Assembly: GCA_964425355.1 (NCBI GenBank)
Contig: CAYRMO010000002.1
Span: 19,539 to 83,538 of the forward strand
From: Litorimonas sp964425355
GTDB taxonomy: Bacteria > Pseudomonadota > Alphaproteobacteria > Caulobacterales > Maricaulaceae
Length of the DNA: 64,000 nt
Direction: 5' to 3'
Shown: one piece after another, positions 34,324 through 42,828 of the stretch
Layout of the letters: the number at the start of each line of letters is the position of its first letter
Numbering within the stretch: position 1 is the stretch's first letter
Translations under genes and position numbers: made by a program
The notes under the pieces: generated by a model
Told to the model about the DNA's origin: nothing
Seen by the model: only the letters and a program-made list of their open reading frames with translations
Databases searched by the model: none

Positions 34324-34961
34324 ATCGATTGAGGTCGACTCAGTCCCAGGACGACGCCAAAAATAATCACATGGGTTACATTCATGGCGGCGGGCAGGAT
34401 CAATCCGCCAATCGATGGCGCAATGAAATAAAGCGCAAAGATCGTCGCAAGAATGGCTATCGGATTGGGGATCGCCATCCAGCGCGGCAAAGTTGAACGA
34501 CCTTTGGCAACCGCCCAGACCCAAAACCCTGACCAAAGTAAAAGCGAAACCCTCAGCACATTGACCAGAGGTTCATTAAATCCAGCGATATGCTCCCTGA
34601 GATCGGCCCAATTTTCACCCGCTTCAATGCCGTGAGACACCAAAGCGAGATCAATCCGGCCGCCCATCCAGACGGCGCCAATGATAAAGGCATAGGCCAT
34701 AAGCGCGAACCCCATTGTCGCTAGTTTCCGATCTTGCGGAAACTGCCGAGACAAAAACCAATAACCCGGAATATAGAGCGGCGCTGAGAGTACCGCGATC
34801 CAATGTCCTATGGATTGACGTGAAATCGGAATATCTGCGAGATAATCATAAGCTGTTAGATCACCTCCGGGCGTATATTGGATCATGGCCTCGCCAATGC
34901 CGACCAAGCAGGCCCCTAATAATCCAGCCCAACCACAAAGACGTGAGCCGCTCACTTCCAT
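34320..34961 (-). CDS. DUF6796-like membrane protein
   Basis: A 213-residue protein with about six hydrophobic segments (near 10-27, 50-70, 82-103, 133-151, 160-180, 185-205). The segment GEAMIQYTPGGDLTAYDYL near 23-41 resembles the DUF6796 family, whose function is unknown. It overlaps the 3' end of the fusion gene by 4 bases (convergent) and its start overlaps the end of the FG-GAP gene by 10 bases, suggesting co-transcription with that gene. Confidence 0.7.
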   Translation of the reverse strand: MEVSGSRLCGWAGLLGACLVGIGEAMIQYTPGGDLTAYDYLADIPISRQSIGHWIAVLSAPLYIPGYWFLSRQFPQDRKLATMGFALMAYAFIIGAVWMGGRIDLALVSHGIEAGENWADLREHIAGFNEPLVNVLRVSLLLWSGFWVWAVAKGRSTLPRWMAIPNPIAILATIFALYFIAPSIGGLILPAAMNVTHVIIFGVVLGLSRPQSI

Positions 34962-36469
34962 GTGATTATCCCGTTTGGCGCTGAGTCAAATTGTTTTGTT
35001 TCTCCATGCCTTAACATGATTTTGGCAGATTGAAATTTGGCTTCTCCAAAACCGAAAATGAGATCTCGGCTCATATCGGAGCCAAGACCTTCACCTGCCA
35101 CAAGCTGCTTGGTTCGCGTTTTGCCAGAACTGTCGGTGACCTCAATAAGGGCGCCCAGAAATTCCGTTTGATCGGGTAGTTTAATCGTCACACTATTTCC
35201 AAACCCGCTTTCAGATATCCAGGCTCGACTTCGCCCAGCAAGGTTAGCCCAGACAATATCGGGTGCACCGTCTTGACTAAAATCAGCGACAAGTGGCGTA
35301 ATCCCAAACCCCTTATCAGGCGCGATATGGGTGGCATCCGCAAACCCCATATCATCTTGTTGGAGTAAAATTTTACCCGGGTAATGCCGTAAAATCCCAT
35401 TTCCGGGCAGGCGGGCATAATTCTGTGCCGCGAGCAAATCTTCGCGACCATCCAGATCAATATCCTCAATCACACTGCCCCAGCCAAATCCTAATTTGGC
35501 AGCCTCTTTTGCTTCGGCGACATCTAGAAATTGGAAGTTCCCCTGATTTTCTAACAGATAATAATCCGTATTGAAGTCTGCATCTTTGGGGAGATCACCC
35601 CGCAAGAGCGTGCCCGGCAATGTGTGACCAACATTGGACGACCAAATATCAACACGCCCGTCCCCATTTATATCGCCAAAGCCCAGGCCCATCGGATAGG
35701 AATTGACGCTTGGATTTTCCTTGCGGATTAATTTGCCGCCTGCTGTTTGTTCCCAAGTTTCAATAACACCCGTATCCTGCGCAATGACAAGGTCTTGTTT
35801 GGCGTCATCATTCAGATCGACAAAGCCAGCCGTGAACCGGTTATGTTGTTCATCTAAGCCGTAAAAATCTGTAGCCTCAATCCAAAGGGTTTTAGGCGTG
35901 CCGAGAAAGAGTTTGGAATAGGCGCCGTAAGGGCGCGTGAAAATCGTTTCACCTTCGACCGCGTCAAGGGCGATATATGAGGATATATAAAGATCGGCGA
36001 AATTGTCGCCATTAATATCGCCAATTGCAATTGAGAGCGGGACACTATTTTTTGCCGTCGGGAAGGTGACGGGGTGTTTGATATACTGCCCATTTTTATT
36101 TTCTAGCAAGATGACACCGTTGGATCGTGCAAGGAAAAGATCGACATCTCCGTCTTTGTCAAAATCCAGATGGGCCGCGCCGTGGGTGGCGCTCTCATCC
36201 GCTTTGGGCGGCAAGATATCGAGCGGCACAAAAGCCCCATTTTCAAAGGTGAAGAGCCCATCATCCTGACCGGCACCGCCGCCTAAAAAGAGATCGGTTT
36301 TCTCGTCCCCATTGGCGTCAAAGGCGGCGCTGCCCAGAAAGGGTAATATTTTTTTAGCGTCAAATTGATGCGTAAAACCCAGATCGGCCTGGGTGAAACT
36401 GAGATCAGTTTCTGCCTTGATAAGGTCTTCGGCTTGATAGGCCCGAAGGCCAATGATGGCCACAATCAA
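34952..36469 (-). CDS. FG-GAP/VCBS repeat protein (CRTAC1-like), membrane-anchored
   Basis: At least 505 residues with repeated calcium-binding FG-GAP blades such as FDANGDEKTDLFLGGG, DFDKDGDVDLFLARS, GDINGDNFADLYIS, GDINGDGRVDIW and DIDLDGREDLLAA, building an extracytoplasmic beta-propeller. The C-terminal part resembles the ASPIC/UnbV region of CRTAC1 proteins. The first usable start codon is TTG 36469, but it falls inside a hydrophobic helix. The frame is open upstream and encodes a basic start (GRLKKS) before that helix, with no ATG, GTG or TTG; ATT 36523 or CTG 36499 would be the start if the anchor is real. Probably displayed at the cell surface or periplasm; ligand unknown. Confidence 0.85.
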   Translation of the reverse strand: MIVAIIGLRAYQAEDLIKAETDLSFTQADLGFTHQFDAKKILPFLGSAAFDANGDEKTDLFLGGGAGQDDGLFTFENGAFVPLDILPPKADESATHGAAHLDFDKDGDVDLFLARSNGVILLENKNGQYIKHPVTFPTAKNSVPLSIAIGDINGDNFADLYISSYIALDAVEGETIFTRPYGAYSKLFLGTPKTLWIEATDFYGLDEQHNRFTAGFVDLNDDAKQDLVIAQDTGVIETWEQTAGGKLIRKENPSVNSYPMGLGFGDINGDGRVDIWSSNVGHTLPGTLLRGDLPKDADFNTDYYLLENQGNFQFLDVAEAKEAAKLGFGWGSVIEDIDLDGREDLLAAQNYARLPGNGILRHYPGKILLQQDDMGFADATHIAPDKGFGITPLVADFSQDGAPDIVWANLAGRSRAWISESGFGNSVTIKLPDQTEFLGALIEVTDSSGKTRTKQLVAGEGLGSDMSRDLIFGFGEAKFQSAKIMLRHGETKQFDSAPNGIITWK

Positions 36470-36643
36470 GCCTAAAACCAGAACCCCGGTTCCAATCAGA
36501 AGCGATTTTTTTAAACGACCAATGGTGTTGACCTCGACAAGAAAGTTACAAACCTTATATTACAGCTTGCGCCTCTATGCAATGGATGGGCGGTCACAAT
36601 TCATTGAATACATACGGGACGGCGTTTCACGCGTAACTAAACC

Positions 36644-38062
36644 ATGTCCGATCAAAACCCTGTCATTGTCTGGTTTCGCCGCGACCTTCGCCTGGCCGAT
36701 AATCCGGCGCTATTTGCGGCTAGCCAATCCGGGAAACCCGTCATTTTACTTTATGTTTCTGAGACAGATGGAGAGCGTGAACCGGGTGCGGCAAGCGCGC
36801 TTTGGTTGCATCATTCTCTCACATCTTTGGCACATGATATCCAGAGTATCGGAGGAAAACTCATTTTGCGACGGGGTCAAGCCAAGACCATTTTGGATGA
36901 AATTATCGATGAAACGGGTGCTAACGAAATTCACTGGAATAGGCGTTATGTAGGTGAGGCGCGCCGATTAGACGCAGATATAAAAGCCGATCTGAAATCT
37001 CGCGGCCTCACAGTTTTAAGCCATAATGCTAACTTACTCTCCGAGCCTTGGTCTGTGGAGAAGAAAACGGGTGGCTATTACAAAGTCTTTACGCCTTATT
37101 GGCGCGCGGTGAACCGACAGGTCGAAATTGCAAATCCACTATCCGCGCCAACGGCGCTCAATCAATATTCAGCTGCCCTCAAAGGCGATGATCTGGCGGA
37201 TTGGGAGCTATTGCCAAGCCAGCCCGATTGGGGGGGCGATATTATCGATCAATATCAACCCGGAGAGGCAGGCGCTGGCAATCGACTATCATCCTTTCTA
37301 GACGGCCCGATAAAAGATTATGCGGTTCAACGAGACCATCCGGATGACGAAACCGGAACGTCCAAATTATCACCGCATTTGGCGCATGGCGAAATTTCGC
37401 CCAGACAAATCTGGCAGGCGGCTTTGGGTCGTGAGGGGGCTGATAAATTCCTGTCTGAAATTGGATGGCGCGAATTTTCCTATGTTTTGCTGTATCATAA
37501 CCCCGATCTTGCGCGCGAAAATTTCAAACCAGGTTTCGATAAATTTGAATGGGCAAGCGACCCGGATAAAGTCGAAGCGTGGCGACGCGGACGGACTGGC
37601 TATCCTTTTATTGATGCCGGCATGCGCGAGCTGTGGGCGACCGGATGGCAACATAATCGCGTGCGCATGGTCTGTGCGTCTTTTCTGATCAAACATCTTT
37701 TAACAGATTGGCGTGTTGGCGAAGCGTGGTATTGGGACACGCTACTAGAAGCTGACCCCGCCGCCAATGCGGCGAGCTGGCAATGGGTGGCTGGCAGCGG
37801 AGCTGACGCCGCACCTTATTTCAGAATTTTCAACCCCTTTAGCCAAGGCCAGAAATTTGATCCTAATGGAGATTACGTCAAAAAATATGTACCTGAGCTG
37901 GCCGGCCTTCCGAAGAAATATATTCATACCCCGTGGGAGGCATCAGAAGAGGTTCTTGAACAGGCTGGTGTGCAATTGGGAGAGAATTACCCACGGCCTA
38001 TCGTGGATCATAAATGGGCGCGTGAAAGAGCCCTAGCGGCTTATAAGAAGACTCGGGAGTGA
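36644..38062 (+). CDS. phrB: deoxyribodipyrimidine photolyase (class I CPD type)
   Basis: Light-dependent repair of cyclobutane pyrimidine dimers. The 472 residues begin with VWFRRDLRLADNPAL (antenna domain, 9-23) and have the FAD-binding C-terminal domain with GRTGYPFIDAGMRELWATGW and ANAASWQW followed by GSGADAAPYFRIFNP. These match class I photolyases; the Trp-rich electron-transfer positions in SWQWVAG are kept. Which antenna chromophore is bound cannot be read. It stands alone, divergent from the FG-GAP gene. Confidence 0.95.
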   Translation: MSDQNPVIVWFRRDLRLADNPALFAASQSGKPVILLYVSETDGEREPGAASALWLHHSLTSLAHDIQSIGGKLILRRGQAKTILDEIIDETGANEIHWNRRYVGEARRLDADIKADLKSRGLTVLSHNANLLSEPWSVEKKTGGYYKVFTPYWRAVNRQVEIANPLSAPTALNQYSAALKGDDLADWELLPSQPDWGGDIIDQYQPGEAGAGNRLSSFLDGPIKDYAVQRDHPDDETGTSKLSPHLAHGEISPRQIWQAALGREGADKFLSEIGWREFSYVLLYHNPDLARENFKPGFDKFEWASDPDKVEAWRRGRTGYPFIDAGMRELWATGWQHNRVRMVCASFLIKHLLTDWRVGEAWYWDTLLEADPAANAASWQWVAGSGADAAPYFRIFNPFSQGQKFDPNGDYVKKYVPELAGLPKKYIHTPWEASEEVLEQAGVQLGENYPRPIVDHKWARERALAAYKKTRE

Positions 38063-38220
38063 GTTTTCTTTCCGTCTAAAAACGAAAATTTCCCTTTTTT
38101 AAATTTCCAAACTTGTCACTTGCGAATAAGACATTCATGTTTTTACAATTTTGTGGTATTGGACTTATCTATATGACCTACAGCGAGCTATTAATTACTG
38201 CAATCAAAGCACCTTTTAAA

Positions 38221-39267
38221 ATGATGAAACTATTCGCGCTGTCGATTATATTCTCGCTATTGGGTTGGTCTAGCGCGAGTGCATGTAGTTTCAGTTACGA
38301 TGCAGATTACAGTATTTATGAAGATAATTTATCTGCATTTTTAACATCTGATCAAACGTCGATATATATCATCAAAACGAGTATTTTGCGAGAATATGAG
38401 CATGAATATAAAACATCTTTCCATCAGACCGCGGTAAGAACATTTCTAGATTTGGAGCTAGAGCTGGTTGAGCCGCTATTTGGGCTTTTACCCGGCACAT
38501 CTGATCTCGCTGTCCGAACAGAACCTAAATTTTCAATCCAAGAAAGCGCGATTGAGGCAAAATATGCGGCTAAGCCCAAGACGTTTGGGTTTTGGGATCG
38601 ATTTAGTGTCTCTAACCCGACAATCAGAGGCTTTGGCTTTGACGCCGGCTCCGCAGCTTGTGGATATTTAGCCAGCAACACGTTAGACGCAAATACATTT
38701 TATCTGGTTTTTAAAAGCCAAAACGGTAGAAAATTCTATGAACCTCTTACTGGATTAGAGGATGAGTTCATTGCAGATTTCCGAAAAATAATCGGTGGCA
38801 GAATGCCATCTAAGAGAATCCGGTCAGCGGAATACTTTTTCAAAGGTATAGACGGCTATAGCGATCTTGTAGTTTCATCTTGCACCGCGGACAGCGATGA
38901 TGGAATTAACATCCGCGACCTGACGAGCGAAGATGTCTTTATTGAAAAAGATAAGCTAAATATCGATCTGAATTCCATAATAATGAAAGACTTCTATGAT
39001 TATTATTTGACGGGGCCAGCGAGCTTTCCGATCTGCCAAGTTGGGAATCGTTTTCTCGTTATTAAAAGCGATTATTATAACCCCCGTATCAGGAGATTTG
39101 CATTTAATCCGATTTTTCCTTCGAAACTTAGATTTCTGAAAGTCGAAAATGGCGTTGTTGACGCATTGAGTATAAGATCAAATATTAAAATTACGAATTC
39201 TGGTCCGGTTAATGTGACCGACGTCAAGCACTGGATTAAAGAAGGGATGAAGACGAAAGAGAATTAA
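38221..39267 (+). CDS. exported protein of unknown function
   Basis: I start this at ATG 38221 (MMKLFALSII) because it gives a clean signal peptide ending near SSASA-CSF; the frame is open to 38113 but that extension spoils the signal. The mature part of about 325 residues has an early Cys, two later ones (AACGY, SSCTAD) and ICQVG, and no recognised family. The cleavage site followed by Cys could also be a lipobox variant (SASAC), though it lacks the usual Leu. AT-rich and alone between photolyase and the DUF4034-like gene; no neighbour hints at function. Confidence 0.65.
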   Translation: MMKLFALSIIFSLLGWSSASACSFSYDADYSIYEDNLSAFLTSDQTSIYIIKTSILREYEHEYKTSFHQTAVRTFLDLELELVEPLFGLLPGTSDLAVRTEPKFSIQESAIEAKYAAKPKTFGFWDRFSVSNPTIRGFGFDAGSAACGYLASNTLDANTFYLVFKSQNGRKFYEPLTGLEDEFIADFRKIIGGRMPSKRIRSAEYFFKGIDGYSDLVVSSCTADSDDGINIRDLTSEDVFIEKDKLNIDLNSIIMKDFYDYYLTGPASFPICQVGNRFLVIKSDYYNPRIRRFAFNPIFPSKLRFLKVENGVVDALSIRSNIKITNSGPVNVTDVKHWIKEGMKTKEN

Positions 39268-39405
39268 ATCCAAAACCTTGACAGCCGATATCACGTTGTT
39301 TGCCCGTGCAAGACATACCGCGCGTTAGCAATTTGTTAAAAATAGATTTTCAATCAAATTACATATTTTGCTGCTATCTTTTCATTAAATAAGAGGGCGC
39401 GCAGC

Positions 39406-40434
39406 ATGTTAAATCAACAAAAATCTCTATGGTCGGGCCTAAGCGCCAAGGCAAAGACAATTGTCCCAGGGCGGCATTCAAATCTGAAATTTCAAACCCT
39501 CTATTTTGGGCAATCACCAGATCCAATTACACCCTTCCTAACACCAGTCACAAACCTTGTCGCGCAATCAAAGTTTGAAGAGGCTGTAGAACGTATAAAG
39601 CGTTATGAAAGCTCTAAATTTCGGACCAGAGATGGTGAAACCCTTCAGAGCAGAGCGGTAAGGCTTTTGACCTATGACTTTGGTGATGATAGTGACTCTA
39701 TAACTCATAATGAGAGCCTCTTAGGGCGATATGAGGACTGGTATAACCGCCGTCCCGATTGTCCATTTGCCGCTGCCACTTATGCTAATACTTTGACCAT
39801 AACAGCCCACTCCCATCGCGGGACAGATTGGGCGCATAAGGTCTCAGATCAGCAATGGGACATGATGAAAAAATACTCAGATCAAGCCAATGAGGTCATG
39901 ACAAAAACCCAAACGGAATTTTCTAATCATTGGTACTGGTCTCTCGCCTATTTAGGACTAGCTCTGCAGTCAAATGAGGTTCAAGCCGTCCATATGCAGC
40001 GCTTCCAAATCTGCGTAAATGCCAATCGGTGGGATGTAACCCCATACAGAAAAATGGGTCAACATATGCTCCCACGTTGGTTTGGAAGTTTCGAAACTCT
40101 CGATCAACTCGCGCAATGGGCCGCAAAGGTCACGGAATCTAGGCTGGGTATGATGATGTATGCCGTGATATATGATGATTTGAAAGATTATCATGACCTA
40201 AGCGAAATGGGACTTGATTGGGAAAAAATGAAACAAGGCTATAAGGATTGGATGACGCGCCTTCCGCATGATTGCGTTGCAACCAGTTTCGCGGCTTCGG
40301 CCTTTATGATGGAAGACTATGATTGCTGTCTTGACGTTCTGGAAGGCCTAAATCACTTTTTTGAGGCCTGTTGGGATAGTCCAACAAATGTGCATCTCGC
40401 TAACTCTCTATGTCGGGAATATACGGGGCGTTGA
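39406..40434 (+). CDS. DUF4034-like protein
   Basis: A 342-residue soluble protein. The middle (GRYEDWYNRRPDCPFAA, then AHSHRGTDWAHKVSD) and the Trp/Tyr-rich helical region resemble DUF4034, a family built of helical-repeat-like elements and often found near contractile secretion or stress genes. No signal peptide is seen. No secretion genes are in the window. AAGAGGGCGC precedes ATG 39406 as a ribosome site. Function unknown. Confidence 0.65.
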   Translation: MLNQQKSLWSGLSAKAKTIVPGRHSNLKFQTLYFGQSPDPITPFLTPVTNLVAQSKFEEAVERIKRYESSKFRTRDGETLQSRAVRLLTYDFGDDSDSITHNESLLGRYEDWYNRRPDCPFAAATYANTLTITAHSHRGTDWAHKVSDQQWDMMKKYSDQANEVMTKTQTEFSNHWYWSLAYLGLALQSNEVQAVHMQRFQICVNANRWDVTPYRKMGQHMLPRWFGSFETLDQLAQWAAKVTESRLGMMMYAVIYDDLKDYHDLSEMGLDWEKMKQGYKDWMTRLPHDCVATSFAASAFMMEDYDCCLDVLEGLNHFFEACWDSPTNVHLANSLCREYTGR

Positions 40435-40520
40435 TTGGACATATTGAATGGTGCCGGGATAACCGAAATTACACCGCAATGTGATTAGCCAGAGAGTAGT
40501 TGATTATGATTTATGGCCCT

Positions 40521-41195
40521 ATGAAAAAATTATTACTTACAACCTCAATCTGTCTTCTTGCCGCGTGCACCGCTGTGCAGTCTGCAGAAACCCAAGAAAC
40601 CCTGACTCAAACCAAGGTAGCACAAGCCGCGCCCGCTACGGGTCCTCAGGCTTTATTTGCCAGTGAACGCGAGGACGGCTTTGCTGAACTCATCGTAGCT
40701 GGCGGGTGTTTCTGGTGTATTGAATCAGATTTCGAAAAAATACCTGGCGTTAAAGAAGCTATCTCTGGCTATTCTGGCGGCGGTTTGGATAACCCTGATT
40801 ATAAGACCGTGTCTTATAAGGAAACGGGTCATTATGAAGTCATCAAAGTTATCTATGACCCCAATGTCGTCACCTATCGACAGCTAATTGATAAATTTTG
40901 GACGAAAATCGATCCAACCGATCCACATGGCCAATTTTGTGATAAAGGCTCAAGCTATCGCACCGCCATTTTCGCAACCCCTGAGCAAATGGCAGATGCA
41001 CAAGCCTCGAAAGATTATATTGTCGCCAATAAGCCTTTCAGCGCAGACATTGTGACACCTATTCTTCCAGCTGTAACCTTTTACAAAGCCGAAGATTATC
41101 ATCAGGATTATTACAAGAAAAACCCCGCCCATTATCAACGCTACCGCACTGGGTGTCGTCGCGATGCGCGTACGCAGGCCCTTTGGGGCAAATAA
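40521..41195 (+). CDS. msrA: peptide-methionine (S)-S-oxide reductase, predicted lipoprotein
   Basis: Repairs the S-epimer of methionine sulfoxide in proteins. The 224 residues start at ATG 40521 (MKKLLLTTS), seven codons after the first in-frame ATG. Residues 1-16 form a lipoprotein signal with LAAC and Cys16. The catalytic motif is GGCFWCIESDFE with Cys63, and Cys66 close by. GYSGG, GHYEVIKV and FCDKGSSYRTAIF follow as in the family. The lipoprotein signal puts it in the periplasm or at the outer membrane rather than in the cytoplasm, where most bacterial MsrA act. It is not fused to MsrB. Confidence 0.94.
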   Translation: MKKLLLTTSICLLAACTAVQSAETQETLTQTKVAQAAPATGPQALFASEREDGFAELIVAGGCFWCIESDFEKIPGVKEAISGYSGGGLDNPDYKTVSYKETGHYEVIKVIYDPNVVTYRQLIDKFWTKIDPTDPHGQFCDKGSSYRTAIFATPEQMADAQASKDYIVANKPFSADIVTPILPAVTFYKAEDYHQDYYKKNPAHYQRYRTGCRRDARTQALWGK

Positions 41196-41211
41196 GCTAG
41201 AGCGTCGGACC

Positions 41212-42690
41212 CTAATTTCTATTGTTGCGTCGGGTTTGTTTGTAACCCGTCGCCTCATAGAGATAGAGCGTTCGAGTTTTTCGCGGCCCTAAAGCAATTT
41301 CGATTGGCGCGAGGGGCAAAAGGGTTTCAAAATCCTCCCTAAAGTAATTTTCAAAATTCCTGTGATGCGAGACCAATAAGACTTTGGTCGTGCCTTCATC
41401 CAGGGGACGGGTCAAATCGGCATGATGTTTTGGCGTATGATTTAAGCGCCACATTTGTAACGGTCTCTCACCGACGCCGTAATGGTTCAGATCATAAAAA
41501 ACCAAGCGGTTATCCGTTGCGATAATGTCGAAGTCTCCGTCACTGGCGCGGGCCTCTATTTGGGCGGCTGTCTCCGGCCAAGCGCGAAGACGCTTGACCG
41601 AATTGTCTAATGCGAGACGATCAACCGCGTTGGCGTTTAAAAAGATGATCGCAAAACAAAGCACGATAAAGGATTGCAGTCCCAAGCCGATTTTTAGCCA
41701 TGTCAAACGGAGTTTGGTTTGCGTCGCCCAAAGCGCCACTAAAATGACACCAGCACCGTAACTGGTCACAGCCCAATTGGCATTGGCGCGCGAGAGAAAG
41801 GCTTCAAGCGAAATGACTAGAAAAGGCGTAAGTGAAAATAAGGCGAGCCAAAGCGCGGGAGCGGTAAGGCGCTTTCGAAATATCGCGAGGATAGCAAGAC
41901 ATAAGATCGGGAAAATAAGCGGGCCCAGTACACCGAATTGATCGACCCAGAAAGAGAGGAGTTCACGTGGATGAAAAAGGTCTTTTTGAAGATTTGCATT
42001 TTCAGCCGTATGCGAAATCGTCGCAAAATCATGGGTCGCATTCCACATCAAATTTGGAAAAAGACAAAGGATAGCCAAACCAGCGACCACGACGCCTTTA
42101 AAGTTTATAAGCGCTTTTCGGCTGGCGGGATCAAAGAGTGTGGCCAGGATGAGCGGGGGAATAAAAAAGGCCATGGCATATTTTGACAACAGCCCACACC
42201 CAATCGCGAGACCTAATTGAATTGTCGCGCCCCAGCTCGGCCGCTCTCGAAAGCTCGCCCAGCCATGCAGGGCGGTGGCCCAGAATAAAAGCAAAACCGC
42301 ATCTGTGCTGATGATATAACTTGAGAGCCAAACGGCGGGCATGAGCGTATAGGTGAGGGCCGCCCAAAAGCCGATCCGCGCTAAAAATAATTTCTGACCC
42401 GCAAGAAAAATAATGAAGGTTGTGACGACATGTAAAAACGGGGCTGCCAAGCGTATCGCCCATTCCGTATTTCCAAACAGGCTGGTCGTGCTTGCGATAA
42501 CCCAAGCAATCATAGGTGGTTTTGAAAAATACCCAAAATCCAGATCTTGAGACCAGGCCCAATATTGCGCCTCATCGCCATGTAACCCCCAGGGTGCAAG
42601 GCTTAAAAACGTCAAGCGAATGACAAGCAGGCCACCCAATATGAGCAGGAGCCGTCTGACATAATTCAAATTTTGTGTCTGGTTTTGCAT
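41212..42690 (-). CDS. GT39-like polytopic glycosyltransferase
   Basis: A 492-residue inner-membrane glycosyltransferase of the dolichyl/undecaprenyl-phosphate sugar-using type (ArnT/PMT-like). The first periplasmic loop carries HGDEAQYWAWSQ, with the acidic pair used for catalysis, followed by FGYFSKPPMIAW. Around ten hydrophobic helices follow and the C terminus is a soluble periplasmic domain. I choose ATG 42690 (MQNQTQNLNY) over 42756, because the longer form overlaps the divergent channel gene. Acceptor may be lipid A, a glycan or protein; nothing nearby decides it. Confidence 0.86.
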   Translation of the reverse strand: MQNQTQNLNYVRRLLLILGGLLVIRLTFLSLAPWGLHGDEAQYWAWSQDLDFGYFSKPPMIAWVIASTTSLFGNTEWAIRLAAPFLHVVTTFIIFLAGQKLFLARIGFWAALTYTLMPAVWLSSYIISTDAVLLLFWATALHGWASFRERPSWGATIQLGLAIGCGLLSKYAMAFFIPPLILATLFDPASRKALINFKGVVVAGLAILCLFPNLMWNATHDFATISHTAENANLQKDLFHPRELLSFWVDQFGVLGPLIFPILCLAILAIFRKRLTAPALWLALFSLTPFLVISLEAFLSRANANWAVTSYGAGVILVALWATQTKLRLTWLKIGLGLQSFIVLCFAIIFLNANAVDRLALDNSVKRLRAWPETAAQIEARASDGDFDIIATDNRLVFYDLNHYGVGERPLQMWRLNHTPKHHADLTRPLDEGTTKVLLVSHHRNFENYFREDFETLLPLAPIEIALGPRKTRTLYLYEATGYKQTRRNNRN

Positions 42691-42828
42691 GCTGTCCGCG
42701 ATATGGCCTGAAAATGGATGGATTAAAAGTGACGCTTCACCCATGAAATGAAACAATTGGCAAAGAAGTTTGTCGATAAAGGCAAGCTCTGTCTTTACTT
42801 TTTAATGGCTTTGGCGTTGAAGACAGAC

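Noticed and set aside
42748..42828. Earlier start of the MscS-type channel
   Set aside because: It would overlap the divergent glycosyltransferase gene and bury the signal peptide that begins at 42829.
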